NCBI GenBank assembly: GCA_040388375.1
Contig: JAZKBU010000006.1
Location: 333,909 to 397,908 of the forward strand
Source of the DNA: Bacteroidota bacterium
GTDB taxonomy: Bacteria; Bacteroidota; Bacteroidia; UKL13-3
DNA length: 64,000 nucleotides
Reading direction: 5' to 3'
The notes under the pieces were generated by a model. The model ran no database searches and had not been told where the DNA came from. It was given only the letters and a program-made list of their open reading frames with translations. Both the position numbers and the translations under genes were made by a program. Positions 9,323-19,545 of this stretch are shown here, piece by piece; position 1 is the first letter of the stretch; every line of letters starts with the position of its first letter.

Positions 9323-10435
9323 ATGAAAATTATAACACAAATAAGTCGAATTTTTGTAGGCGTACTATTTATTATTTCAGGCTTAATAAAAGCCAACGAT
9401 ACACTGGGGTTTAGTTACAAACTGGAAGAATACTTTGAAGTATTCAACATGACCTTTTTTGTACCTTATGCAGTTGGTTTGGCTATGTTCATTTGCATTT
9501 TCGAAATTATATGTGGTATAGCCCTTTTATTAGGCGCTTACACCAAATTAAATGCATGGTTGCTGTTGCTCATGATAGTGTTTTTTACTCTACTCACAGG
9601 CTACTCTGCCATTACCCACAAAGTAACCGACTGTGGCTGCTTTGGCGATGCCGTTAAGTTAAAACCTATCGAATCCTTCTATAAAGATTTGATACTTTTA
9701 GCACTCATCCTAATTATATTTTTAGGACAAAAACATATTCAACCTTTAATGAAAAAAACATTGCAAAATTTAGCCATGTCCGTTTCATTATTAGTGGTAA
9801 GCTTTTTTACTTTTTACACCTATATGTTTTTACCCGTTAAAGATTTTTTACCTTATAAAATTGGAAACAATATCAAAGAAAAAATGGTATGCCCTCCGGG
9901 CTCACCTGTTGACTCTATTGTAATGATGTTTGTATATGAAAAAAATGGCGTTAAAGAAGAATTTGACATGAACCATATTCCATCAGATACCAACTATAAA
10001 TTTGTTGACAGAAAAGATGTAGTAGTGAGAGAAGGATGTAAACCACCTATCCATGATTTTAACTTAACAGGTGAAAACGATATTAACTATACCGATAGTT
10101 TATTTGCCAGTCAGGGATATAAATTAGTACTCGTTCAAAAATCAATTGATGAAGGAAGAAAAGGCTTAGAAAAACAAATAGCACAATTGGCTGCTGATTG
10201 TATCAACGATAAAAAAGAATTTTGGGCTTTAACCTCTACTTCTGCTGATAGAACAGAAAAATACAGGCACGAAAATCAAATGGCATTTAAATACTATATG
10301 GTTGATGTGGTTCCACTTAAATCAATGGTTCGTTCAAACCCAGGCCTTATATTAATGAAAGGAAGCACCGTTGTAAAAAAATGGAGCGCTTATAACTTCC
10401 CTACTTATGATATAGTGGTGAAATACATGCAATAA
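9323..10435 (+). CDS. BT_3928 family protein: DoxX/MauE-like membrane domain plus periplasmic domain
   Basis: A 370-residue protein. The first 150 residues form four membrane helices of the DoxX/MauE type, with the motif SGLIKANDTLGF near 18-29 and TDCGCFGDAVKL between helices 3 and 4, a Cys pair typical of MauE-like redox-associated proteins. After a further membrane segment (about 148-170) there is a C-terminal soluble part of roughly 190 residues with CPPGSP and a region resembling a thioredoxin-like fold, lacking a clear CxxC. Found in many Bacteroidota beside the DUF1599 gene. A redox or quinone-linked role is plausible, unproven. Confidence 0.8.
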   Translation: MKIITQISRIFVGVLFIISGLIKANDTLGFSYKLEEYFEVFNMTFFVPYAVGLAMFICIFEIICGIALLLGAYTKLNAWLLLLMIVFFTLLTGYSAITHKVTDCGCFGDAVKLKPIESFYKDLILLALILIIFLGQKHIQPLMKKTLQNLAMSVSLLVVSFFTFYTYMFLPVKDFLPYKIGNNIKEKMVCPPGSPVDSIVMMFVYEKNGVKEEFDMNHIPSDTNYKFVDRKDVVVREGCKPPIHDFNLTGENDINYTDSLFASQGYKLVLVQKSIDEGRKGLEKQIAQLAADCINDKKEFWALTSTSADRTEKYRHENQMAFKYYMVDVVPLKSMVRSNPGLILMKGSTVVKKWSAYNFPTYDIVVKYMQ

Positions 10436-10494
10436 AGAGTTCATTGCTTAAGTAAATACACTCCTTATCCATTCATTGTTTAGTTTTATCAATC

Positions 10495-11010
10495 ATCGAA
10501 AAATCCATTACATATATTGTTGGTATGCCGGGCAGTGGTAAATCATCATGGGGCAAACAATTAGCCAAACGGGTTAATTATGCATTCGTTGATTTAGATG
10601 ATTTAATTGAACAAGAAGAAAAGCAAAGTATCATCACCATTTTCCAAACCCAGGGCGAAGCCTTTTTTCGTGAATTAGAACATAAATATTTACTCCGTAC
10701 AACGAGGTTAATAAAAACCATAGTTAGTTGTGGAGGAGGCACTGCAAGTCATTATAATAATATGGAATTAATGAACAAGCATGGAAAAACTATTTATTTA
10801 AATGCATCAAAAGGCTTATTGGCTGATAGAATTTTTAACGCTAAGAAGCCCAGACCTATGTTTAAAGACCTTTCAAAGGAAGAAATTGAAAAAAAAATCG
10901 ACCTCCTTCTATCTGAAAGAGAATCGTTTTTCAAACTCGCTCAATATACCTTTAGTGTTCCTCAAGAAAGCCTGCAAAGCTTTGTCAATAAAGCATCTTG
11001 GCTTATTTAA
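10495..11010 (+). CDS. aroK: Shikimate kinase, non-AUG start
   Basis: Phosphorylates shikimate in aromatic amino acid synthesis. P-loop GMPGSGKSSWGK, FVDLDDLIE (shikimate-binding Asp), FFRELEHK and CGGGTA are all present, and the lid region RPMF follows. The first ATG (10525) falls inside the P-loop and would delete the beta-1 strand and the first Gly. The same frame stays open upstream to the stop at 10453 and encodes a normal start region (EKSITYIVG) with no ATG, GTG or TTG. I place the start at the ATC at 10495; ATC 10492, ATT 10471 and ATA 10456 are alternatives. Domain call sure, start unsure. Confidence 0.85.
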   Translation: MEKSITYIVGMPGSGKSSWGKQLAKRVNYAFVDLDDLIEQEEKQSIITIFQTQGEAFFRELEHKYLLRTTRLIKTIVSCGGGTASHYNNMELMNKHGKTIYLNASKGLLADRIFNAKKPRPMFKDLSKEEIEKKIDLLLSERESFFKLAQYTFSVPQESLQSFVNKASWLI

Positions 11011-11110
11011 CGTTAGACTTAGAAAGACAAAAAAGCCGCAGACATGCGAATCTGTTGATAATGTGTGAAAATTTTGTTTTATTTTTTTTCTAAAAAAAAT
11101 ATGGCAACAC

Positions 11111-11140
11111 TTGATTTTTTGAATACTATAGCTACTTTCG
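11111..11140 (+). promoter_or_regulatory. Promoter of the HU gene
   Basis: TTG at 11111-11113, 19 bases, TACTTTCG at 11133-11140 (one base off TAnnTTTG). Start of transcription expected near 11147, about 22 bases before the ATG. Confidence 0.7.
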
Positions 11141-11168
11141 TTTTGTAAATTTTAAAAACTATATAAAT

Positions 11169-11444
11169 ATGGCTAACAAATCAGACTTAATCGATTCAAT
11201 TGCAAAAGCTGCAGGTATTACTAAAGTTCAAGCAACAGCTGCACTAGATGCATTCATGTCAACTACTCAAACTGCTTTGAAGAAAAACGACAAAGTAATC
11301 TTAGTTGGTTTTGGAACTTTCTCAGTAACTAAACGTGCTGCTCGTAAAGGACGTAACCCTCAAACAGGTAAAGAAATTAACATTCCAGCTAAAAAAGTTG
11401 TTAAATTCAAAGCTGGAGCAAACTTACAAGCTAAAGTTAAATAG
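11169..11444 (+). CDS. HU family DNA-binding protein
   Basis: A 91-residue histone-like protein that bends and compacts DNA as a dimer. NKSDLIDSIAKAAGITK forms the helical base, VGFGTFSV the beta saddle, and RKGRNPQTGKEI the DNA-inserting arm with its conserved Pro. Length and motifs are standard. It is flanked by its own promoter and by a strong terminator, so it is a single-gene transcript and probably highly expressed. Confidence 0.97.
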   Translation: MANKSDLIDSIAKAAGITKVQATAALDAFMSTTQTALKKNDKVILVGFGTFSVTKRAARKGRNPQTGKEINIPAKKVVKFKAGANLQAKVK

Positions 11445-11462
11445 TTTATTTAACCTCAGTTT

Positions 11463-11501
11463 AAAAAAAATGCTTCTAATTGTTATTAGAAGCATTTTTT
11501 T
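11463..11501. terminator. Bidirectional terminator, HU / phosphoribosyltransferase
   Basis: ATGCTTCTAAT (11470-11480), loop TGTT, ATTAGAAGCAT (11485-11495), with eight A on the left and a T run on the right. Perfect 11-base stem between converging genes. Confidence 0.92.
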
Positions 11502-11523
11502 ATGCAATCAACTTTTTTGCGCC

Positions 11524-12021
11524 TTAGGCAATAAATACTTCAAACTGTTTTTGCTTATTCAGTTCTACACTTACATGTTCCTGAAAAGTAGTGTTTAATT
11601 GTATACCAATATAATTAGCAGCTACCGGAAACATTTTATGGTTCCTGTCCACCAAAACTACCACCTGAAGTTTATTAATTTTTAAATTTAAAAAAGGTAA
11701 TGCCGCATATACCAAAGTTCTGCCTGTATTTAAAACATCATCAACTATAATTACAGTGCCTTTTACCTGAAATGGCACAGGCTTTATAATAGTTCCTGCA
11801 GGTGTTGGCTGCTCTTTATCCATAGTTACTTCTAACAAACTACTTTTAAGAGGGCTGATAGTATCTAATTCAGCCTGAAGTAACTTGGCAATTTCATAGC
11901 CTTTTGATTTAATACCTACTAAAGTTATTTGTTTATCGCCAAAATTATTTTCATAAATCTGGTAAGCCATTCTTTTAATTATCTTTTCAATATCAGGATG
12001 GTTAAGTACTTTCGTTTTCAC
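11524..12021 (-). CDS. PyrR-like phosphoribosyltransferase
   Basis: A 165-residue type I phosphoribosyltransferase. The PRPP-binding loop is VIIVDDVLNTGRTL (about 90-103), with the preceding LVGIKSKGYEIA pyrophosphate loop. Overall layout resembles PyrR, the uracil phosphoribosyltransferase and pyr regulator, but the sequence does not show whether it binds RNA or only acts as an enzyme. In Bacteroidota this gene is commonly found near shikimate kinase, as here. It converges with HU across a shared terminator. A CAAAATTA at 12055-12062 could be its -7 element on the reverse strand, without a well-spaced -33. Confidence 0.85.
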   Translation of the reverse strand: MKTKVLNHPDIEKIIKRMAYQIYENNFGDKQITLVGIKSKGYEIAKLLQAELDTISPLKSSLLEVTMDKEQPTPAGTIIKPVPFQVKGTVIIVDDVLNTGRTLVYAALPFLNLKINKLQVVVLVDRNHKMFPVAANYIGIQLNTTFQEHVSVELNKQKQFEVFIA

Positions 12022-12100
12022 TTTTGATAATTTTTAAGTAATAAATATAAAAGCCAAAATTAGTGTTTTATCTAATACAAATTTTTTTTCAATAAAATAT

Positions 12101-12130
12101 TTGCATTTATTTTAAAAATACATACTTTTG
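12101..12130 (+). promoter_or_regulatory. Promoter of rpmE2
   Basis: TTG at 12101-12103, 19 bases, TACTTTTG at 12123-12130: a perfect Bacteroidota promoter. The start of transcription should be near 12137, about 17 bases before the ATG. Confidence 0.85.
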
Positions 12131-12153
12131 CCCTCCCAAAAAGTATATAAATT

Positions 12154-12405
12154 ATGAAAACAGGAATTCATCCGGAAAATTATAGAAAAGTTGTATTTAA
12201 AGATATGAGTAATGGTTACACCTTTGTAACTGGTTCAGCTGTAGATACAAAAGAAACAATAACTTGGGAAGATGGAAACGAATATCCACTTTTCAAATTA
12301 GAGATTTCTCACAAATCACATCCTTTCTTTACAGGCCAAAGCATGTTAATTGACACTGCGGGTCGTATTGACAAGTTCAAAAAACGTTACGGTGCAAAAA
12401 AATAA
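12154..12405 (+). CDS. rpmE2: 50S ribosomal protein L31 type B
   Basis: An 83-residue ribosomal protein. [33 protein letters not shown] and SHPFFTGQ are characteristic of L31 type B (YkgM-like), the form without the zinc-binding CxxC pairs of L31 type A; no Cys is present. It has its own perfect promoter and a terminator right behind it, so it is monocistronic. Confidence 0.97.
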   Translation: MKTGIHPENYRKVVFKDMSNGYTFVTGSAVDTKETITWEDGNEYPLFKLEISHKSHPFFTGQSMLIDTAGRIDKFKKRYGAKK

Positions 12406-12429
12406 TTTTGCGCACACATTCATATTTAA

Positions 12430-12456
12430 AGCCTTCCAATTTGGAGGGCTTTTTTA
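12430..12456 (+). terminator. Terminator of rpmE2
   Basis: AGCCTTCC, loop AATT, GGAGGGCT followed by six T; one T-G wobble in the stem. Confidence 0.88.
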
Positions 12457-12497
12457 TTTTTAGCTAATTGCAGTTCAAAAGTTTCAAATTTTAAAGC

Positions 12498-13694
12498 ATG
12501 AATTATATTTTATTTGATAACCAACAAGACCGAGAAAACTTACTTCCATTTACCTTTACTAGGCCGGTAGCTGCCATTAGAATAGGAATACTGACTATAG
12601 CTGAGAAATGGGGAAAATTACTGCTTAGCCCTGTTTCTTATCTCACCCAAGACTATTTACAAGAAAAATTCGCCATTAAGCTGAGCAACAACAATATTTT
12701 CATTAATGGGAGTATTTGCCCTAATCAGTTGCTGGTAGATGAAATAAATAAGCTAAAAGAAGGCGAAGCATTGGTTAAAGGAAATACCATTATTGCTTTT
12801 TACAATCAACTTTTTGTAGAAAACGACAATATATCAGAGACCTTTAAATTAATAGAAACAAAAGCTGACGAGTTTTTGCATATTCAATTTCCTCATCACA
12901 TTTTTTCGCAGAATGGGGCAGCTATTCAAAACGACTTTCAACTTATTACCGCCAATAGAAAATCGCAACCTATTTCAGCCACAAATCAGGTAATTGCACC
13001 TGAAAATGTTTTTATTGAAGAAGGAGCTAAAGTAGAATGCAGCATTTTAAATGCAAGTACAGGTCCTATTTATATTGGTAAAGATGCTGAAATTATGGAA
13101 GGCTGTAAAGTAAGAGGGCCATTCTCACTTGGTGAACATGCTGGCTTAAAAATGGATGCTAAAATTTATGGCCCAACTACCGTAGGACCACACTGTAAAG
13201 TAGGCGGAGAAGTAAATAATGTCGTATTCTTTGGTTATAGCAATAAAGGGCATGACGGATTTGTTGGCAATGCCGTAATTGGCGAATGGGTAAATATGGG
13301 CGCTGATACCAATAACTCCAATTTAAAAAACACCTATGATGAAGTAAAGCTATGGAGTTACCCTTCACAAAAATTTGAAAAAACAGGACTAACCTTTTGC
13401 GGCTTAATGATGGCAGATCATGCTAAATGTGGTATTAACACCATGTTTAATACTGGAACCGTAGTGGGTGTTGGAGCCAATTTATTTGGGGCAGGGTTTC
13501 CAAGAAATTATATACCTGATTTTGCTTGGGGTGGAGCCCAGGGTTTTGAAACATTTGTATTATCAAAATTTTTTAAAACAGCAGAAGCTGTTTATAAAAG
13601 ACGCAATATGGAGCTGAACGATATTGACAGGAAAATATTAACGTACATATTTAACGAAACCAAGCAATACAGGTTTTGGGAGAATAAACAATAA
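12498..13694 (+). CDS. GlmU-like putative sugar nucleotidyltransferase/acyltransferase
   Basis: A 398-residue cytoplasmic protein. The N-terminal half starts NYILFDNQQDRENLLPFTFTRP, typical of a Bacteroidota group related to GlmU in which the nucleotidyltransferase domain has lost the usual GGxGTR signature; only FTRPVA-type residues remain. From about 170 a left-handed beta helix begins (VFIEEGAKVECSIL, IYIGKDAEIMEGC, VGPHCKVGG), resembling GlmU/LpxA acyltransferases, with HAKCGINTMFNTGTVVGVGAN. Often annotated as a GlmU family protein; I would not assume that it is the real GlmU. Substrate unknown. Followed by a strong terminator. Confidence 0.8.
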   Translation: MNYILFDNQQDRENLLPFTFTRPVAAIRIGILTIAEKWGKLLLSPVSYLTQDYLQEKFAIKLSNNNIFINGSICPNQLLVDEINKLKEGEALVKGNTIIAFYNQLFVENDNISETFKLIETKADEFLHIQFPHHIFSQNGAAIQNDFQLITANRKSQPISATNQVIAPENVFIEEGAKVECSILNASTGPIYIGKDAEIMEGCKVRGPFSLGEHAGLKMDAKIYGPTTVGPHCKVGGEVNNVVFFGYSNKGHDGFVGNAVIGEWVNMGADTNNSNLKNTYDEVKLWSYPSQKFEKTGLTFCGLMMADHAKCGINTMFNTGTVVGVGANLFGAGFPRNYIPDFAWGGAQGFETFVLSKFFKTAEAVYKRRNMELNDIDRKILTYIFNETKQYRFWENKQ

Positions 13695-13712
13695 ACTCAA
13701 ATGAGAGAAAAC

Positions 13713-13747
13713 AAAAAAGGTGAGCATTTTAAATGTTCACCTTTTTT
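13713..13747. terminator. Bidirectional terminator, GlmU-like / ABC-F
   Basis: AAAAAAGGTGAGCAT pairs with ATGTTCACCTTTTTT (one G-T wobble) around a short T/A loop; between converging genes. Confidence 0.9.
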
Positions 13748-13770
13748 AGTTAAATAAAATACGGTTAAAA

Positions 13771-15402
<1,632 letters not shown>

Positions 15403-15478
15403 TTATTACTTATTTATTTGGGGCGCAAAGGTATAACAATAGCACCTAACTTACATTATAAAAGAGAGATTGGTATAA

Positions 15479-15508
15479 ATAAAAAAGCCACTATAAAGTG
15501 GCTTTTCT
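15479..15508 (-). terminator. Terminator of the small exported-protein gene
   Basis: AAAAGCCACT, loop ATAA, AGTGGCTTTT; on the minus strand the hairpin is followed by a U run. It lies 18 bases past the stop of the 69-residue gene. Confidence 0.85.
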
Positions 15509-15525
15509 TATAAATTCATCTTAAA

Positions 15526-15735
15526 TTATTTCTTTTTATTGAATGCTTTTTTGGCACCATAGATACCGGCAGCAGCAACTAATAATGATATACCCCCATC
15601 AATTGGACCATTATCATCTGGCTCATCACCAAAGCCTCCTCCGCCTCCTCCACCACCGCCTGGTTGAGCACTTACTATATTCATTGAAAGTATTAAAACT
15701 AACAATATAAAAATACTTTTTATTGACACTTTCAT
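15526..15735 (-). CDS. Small exported glycine-rich protein, PID-CTERM-like
   Basis: A 69-residue protein: signal sequence 1-23 (cleavage after VSA), a run of nine Gly (27-35), a short acidic spacer, then PIDGGISLLVAAAGIYGAKK, a hydrophobic segment followed by a Lys-rich end. The PIDGG start, hydrophobic helix and basic tail resemble the PID-CTERM sorting tail described by annotation databases for small Bacteroidota proteins, which is thought to be a sorting signal. The processing enzyme, if any, is not in the window. It has a strong promoter and terminator of its own, so it is probably abundant. Function unknown. Confidence 0.75.
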   Translation of the reverse strand: MKVSIKSIFILLVLILSMNIVSAQPGGGGGGGGGFGDEPDDNGPIDGGISLLVAAAGIYGAKKAFNKKK

Positions 15736-15764
15736 TTGGTTAATAAATCCTTTTCACTTTGACA

Positions 15765-15794
15765 CAAAAGTAATCCATTAAAATTGAATTTCAA
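15765..15794 (-). promoter_or_regulatory. Promoter of the small exported-protein gene
   Basis: Read on the minus strand: TTG (15794-15792), 19 bases, TACTTTTG (15772-15765), identical in -7 box to the rpmE2 promoter. About 29 bases before the start codon. Confidence 0.85.
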
Positions 15795-15978
15795 GCATTA
15801 AATATAAAAAATTACATTAAATAGCTATATCAGTGTATTTTCTATGTAAGTTAATGTTAAACTATTGCCAATGGTATTGGGGAGTCAATTCTCAGTACTT
15901 TTAAAACCAAATTATAATTTTAAACCACTAAGGCCTTTATTAATTTTGCTATTATTGCCTTTTATTTAAAATAACTTT

Positions 15979-17079
15979 ATGAAGTATTTTATAGTAGCTG
16001 GAGAGGCTAGTGGCGATTTGCATGGAGCCAATTTAATAAAGGCCATTAAAGAAAAGGATGCCACTGCCGAATTCCGGTTTTGGGGTGGTGATTTAATGAG
16101 TAAACAGGCAAACGGCTTACTAATGCATTATAAAAATACTTCTATTATGGGTTTTATTGAAGTAATATTAAAAATCAGAACTATTCTTAACTTTATATCC
16201 CTTTGCAAAAAACAAATTGACTTTTTTAATCCTGACAAGGTAATTTTAATTGATTATCCGGGTTTTAATTTACGTATAGCTGAATATGCAAAAAACAAGG
16301 GTTATGAAGTAACCTATTACATAGCTCCGAAAGTTTGGGCATGGAAAGAAAACCGAGCTAAAAAACTAGAACTTTTTGTAGATAAACTGCTCCTTATTTT
16401 CCCATTTGAAGTAGATTACTTTAAAAAATGGAAAGTAAATGCTACCTATATTGGCAATCCTTTACTTGATGAAATAAATGCTTTTAAACCTAATCCCACT
16501 TTTAAAAAAGAGAATCATTTAGACGAAAGCAAACCCATTATTGCATTATTGCCGGGAAGCAGAAAACAGGAAATCAGCACCACTTTACCTAACATGATGT
16601 TATTAGCTTCAAAATACCATCAGTTTGAATTTGTTATTTGTGCGGCTCCTGCTATTCCAGAAGAGTTCTATCAAAAGTTTATTGGCCCTAACACTAAAAT
16701 AATTTATAACCAGACATACGAGGTATTAGCCTTGGCTAAAGCGGCTGTAGTATGCAGCGGGACGGCCACTTTAGAAACCGCCTTGTTTAATGTACCACAG
16801 GTTTGTGGTTATGTAGCCAACAGTATTTCTTATTTAATCGCTAAGCAATTTGTTAAAATAAAATACATTTCACTGGTTAATTTAAACCTAGACAAAAACG
16901 CCATTGTTGAATTGATTCAACATGACTATAACTTACAAAATTTGCAAACAGCTTTTGAAGCCATTTTACCTGAAGGTAAAAATTATCAAGCACTAATGAA
17001 TGATTACAAAAACCTGCAACACATTTTAAATAAACAAGGAGCTAGTAAAAATGCGGCTGATATTATTATTGGCAGTTAG
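15979..17079 (+). CDS. lpxB: Lipid-A-disaccharide synthase
   Basis: Glycosyltransferase (GT19) that joins UDP-2,3-diacylglucosamine and lipid X in lipid A synthesis. The 366-residue protein starts MKYFIVAGEASGDLHGANL, with the family's EASGD motif, followed by MGFIEV, IDYPGFNLR, YIAPKVWAWKENR and LLPGSRKQEI; CSGTATLE near 255 is the nucleotide-binding part. It acts at the inner face of the inner membrane. A TAATTTTG at 15941-15948 matches the -7 consensus, but no TTG lies at the right distance. fmt follows after 30 bases. Confidence 0.97.
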   Translation: MKYFIVAGEASGDLHGANLIKAIKEKDATAEFRFWGGDLMSKQANGLLMHYKNTSIMGFIEVILKIRTILNFISLCKKQIDFFNPDKVILIDYPGFNLRIAEYAKNKGYEVTYYIAPKVWAWKENRAKKLELFVDKLLLIFPFEVDYFKKWKVNATYIGNPLLDEINAFKPNPTFKKENHLDESKPIIALLPGSRKQEISTTLPNMMLLASKYHQFEFVICAAPAIPEEFYQKFIGPNTKIIYNQTYEVLALAKAAVVCSGTATLETALFNVPQVCGYVANSISYLIAKQFVKIKYISLVNLNLDKNAIVELIQHDYNLQNLQTAFEAILPEGKNYQALMNDYKNLQHILNKQGASKNAADIIIGS

Positions 17080-17109
17080 TTTTTCCTTCTTTTGATTGAA
17101 TAACCATTT

Positions 17110-18018
17110 ATGAAAATAGTTTTTTTAGGAACACCTGATTTTTCAGTACCGGCATTGGATGCTATAATTAAAGCCGGGCACCAGGTAGTTGGTGTAGTTA
17201 CCATGCCCGACAAACCTGCTGGAAGGGGTATGCAAATGCAACAAAGTGCTGTAAAAAAATATGCAGTTGAAAACAATATAAAGGTATTGCAACCTGTTAA
17301 ATTAAAAGACCCTGCTTTCATTGAAGAATTAAAAAGCCTTGACGCAGATATGCAAGTAGTAATTGCGTTTAGAATGTTACCTGAAATAGTTTGGCAAATG
17401 CCAAAATACGGAACATTAAACTTACATGCATCTCTTTTACCTGATTATAGAGGAGCGGCTCCTATTAATTGGGCCATTATAAATGGAGAAACTAAAAGTG
17501 GAGTAAGTACTTTTTTTCTAAAACATGAAATTGATACGGGCGATGTACTATTAAAAACGGAAGTTGATATAACTCCAACCATGAATGCAGGTGAGCTGCA
17601 TGACTTATTGATGCATATTGGTGCAGAAACAGTTGTTAAGTCGCTAGCACTAGTTGAAAGTGGCAATACCAAAGGTTCTCCACAAGGAAGTGGAAGCAAT
17701 AAAACAGCACCAAAAATATTTAAAGAAAATTGCCTGATTCACTGGGATAATAAAGCTGAAGATATTTACAATTTAATTAGGGGATTAAGCCCATACCCTG
17801 CTGCATTTACTCATTTTGAAAACAAAATATTAAAAGTATTTGAGGCTGAAGCTGAATTAACTAAGCATACGGAACCTATTGGTAAGTTTATAAGTGATAA
17901 TAAAACCTACTTAAAGGTAAGTTGTCAAAATGGTTTTATTCATTTACTAAGTATTCAATTGGAAGGAAAAAAACGCATGAGTGTAGTTGAGTTTTTAAGA
18001 GGAACCAAGATTAATTAA
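17110..18018 (+). CDS. fmt: Methionyl-tRNA formyltransferase
   Basis: Adds a formyl group to initiator Met-tRNA. The 302-residue protein has MKIVFLGTPDFSVPAL, DKPAGRGM (tRNA-binding loop region), and catalytic Asn104, His106 and Asp142 in LNLHASLLPDYRGAAPI and HEIDTGD. The C-terminal OB-like domain (about 205-302) is present. A small oddity is VVIAFRMLP where many homologues have VVVAYG..LP. Presumably cotranscribed with lpxB. It converges with the MBOAT gene, with only 24 bases between and no hairpin. Confidence 0.97.
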   Translation: MKIVFLGTPDFSVPALDAIIKAGHQVVGVVTMPDKPAGRGMQMQQSAVKKYAVENNIKVLQPVKLKDPAFIEELKSLDADMQVVIAFRMLPEIVWQMPKYGTLNLHASLLPDYRGAAPINWAIINGETKSGVSTFFLKHEIDTGDVLLKTEVDITPTMNAGELHDLLMHIGAETVVKSLALVESGNTKGSPQGSGSNKTAPKIFKENCLIHWDNKAEDIYNLIRGLSPYPAAFTHFENKILKVFEAEAELTKHTEPIGKFISDNKTYLKVSCQNGFIHLLSIQLEGKKRMSVVEFLRGTKIN

Positions 18019-18042
18019 TAGTTGTTTATTGACAGACATTAT

Positions 18043-19521
18043 CTAAAACTGAAAATAAATAAAAGGTTGTATTTCGGCTGATTTCACCTGTATAAAAATA
18101 ATAATAACTACAAGCATACACGCTACTTTAACAGTTAACGGGGTTTGTGTAAACCAATTCAGGATTAATGTTTCGTATTGTTTAGGTACAAAATGCAAAG
18201 CATAACCCAATAACATCAACAATACTATTTTGTAATACGATGTAATGAATGTAAATACAATAGCTGCATTAAACGCTGTGAAAATTTGATGCAATAGTTG
18301 TTTAGCAATTACAAAATTGGGGGCTCTGAAAAGTATCCAGCAAAAACAAACAAAATGAAATGTTACCAAAGTAGCTATCCATTTATGGTCGAAAAAACTA
18401 GTAAACGATTTGGACAGTTTGCCTTTTATTTCCAGATAATATTTGTGGACAGCTAAACCACTTCCATGCATAGCACCCCAAAATATAAAATTAAAACTTG
18501 CACCATGCCACAAGCCTCCTAATAGCATGGTGACAAATAAATTAAAATAAGTTCTCCATTTACCCAGCCTGTTTCCTCCCAAAGAAATATATAAATAATC
18601 GCGGAGCCAGCTACTTAATGACATATGCCATTTACGCCAAAACTCTGTTATACTCTTTGACTGGTAAGGTGAGTCAAAATTTAAACAAAACTCAAACCCA
18701 AGTAATAAGGCTATGCCTATTGCCATATCGCTATAACCGCTAAAATCACAATAAATTTGTAATGCATAAGCATATACGCCCATTAGGTTTTCAAAGCCAC
18801 TGTATAAGGTTGGATTATCAAAAATCCTGTCAATAAAATTAACGCTGATATAATCGCTGATAACTGCTTTTTTAAACAACCCACAGGCTATTAGAAACAA
18901 TCCTCTGCCAAACATTTCTTTACTTACAAAAGTGGGCTTATATAGCTGCGGAATAAAATCGTGAGCACGTACAATAGGGCCCGCTACAAGCTGTGGAAAG
19001 AACGAAACAAAGAAGGCATAATCGAAAATATTTTTAACTGGCTTTAAGGTTCCTCTATAAATATCTAAAGTATAGCTTAAGGATTGAAATGTAAAAAAAG
19101 AAACCCCAACAGGTAAGAATATATCAAGTGGTTCAAACTCTTTATTAGCTATGTTATAAAATATATCCAATACAAAATTGGTGTACTTAAAATAACCTAA
19201 TAAACCTAAGTTTACTATCAGGCTTATTACTAACCATACCTTTTTAGTATAACTGGTTTTGCTTTGGTAAATAAAATTGGCCAATGTATAATCAACAACT
19301 GTAGAGGCAATAAGTATTAGAAAATAGATACCGCTTGATTTATAATAAAAGTACAAAGAAAATAAGGTTACAAAAGTAATTTTAGCTCTATGGGTTTTAT
19401 GCAATAATGCATAAACGCCAATAAATGCTGTAAACAAAAACATAAAGAAACCTGTATTGAATAAAATAGGTTCTTGTGGATTATACAGAAACTGTTCCTT
19501 TATTTTTGAAAAGTCTATCAC
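18043..19521 (-). CDS. MBOAT family membrane O-acyltransferase (AlgI/PatA-like)
   Basis: A 492-residue polytopic membrane protein with the AlgI-type landmarks SFFTFQSLSYTLDIYRG, FPQLVAGPI, YCDFSGYSDMAIG, ITEFWRKWHMSLSSW and GLWHGASFNF; His299 and His339 are the usual MBOAT catalytic candidates. Such proteins pass acyl (usually acetyl) groups across the inner membrane to sugars on the outside, working with periplasmic SGNH hydrolases. Two SGNH genes lie directly upstream in the same orientation (24 bases, then a 20-base overlap), so the three form one O-acylation set. The acceptor could be exopolysaccharide or peptidoglycan; the sequence does not decide. Confidence 0.92.
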   Translation of the reverse strand: MIDFSKIKEQFLYNPQEPILFNTGFFMFLFTAFIGVYALLHKTHRAKITFVTLFSLYFYYKSSGIYFLILIASTVVDYTLANFIYQSKTSYTKKVWLVISLIVNLGLLGYFKYTNFVLDIFYNIANKEFEPLDIFLPVGVSFFTFQSLSYTLDIYRGTLKPVKNIFDYAFFVSFFPQLVAGPIVRAHDFIPQLYKPTFVSKEMFGRGLFLIACGLFKKAVISDYISVNFIDRIFDNPTLYSGFENLMGVYAYALQIYCDFSGYSDMAIGIALLLGFEFCLNFDSPYQSKSITEFWRKWHMSLSSWLRDYLYISLGGNRLGKWRTYFNLFVTMLLGGLWHGASFNFIFWGAMHGSGLAVHKYYLEIKGKLSKSFTSFFDHKWIATLVTFHFVCFCWILFRAPNFVIAKQLLHQIFTAFNAAIVFTFITSYYKIVLLMLLGYALHFVPKQYETLILNWFTQTPLTVKVACMLVVIIIFIQVKSAEIQPFIYFQF

Positions 19522-19545
19522 TGCTTATTTGTTTAACTTTTATAC

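Noticed and set aside
10802..11068. Open frame in a second frame of the shikimate kinase gene
   Set aside because: Wholly overlaps the kinase motifs; Lys/Leu-rich artefact with no family likeness.
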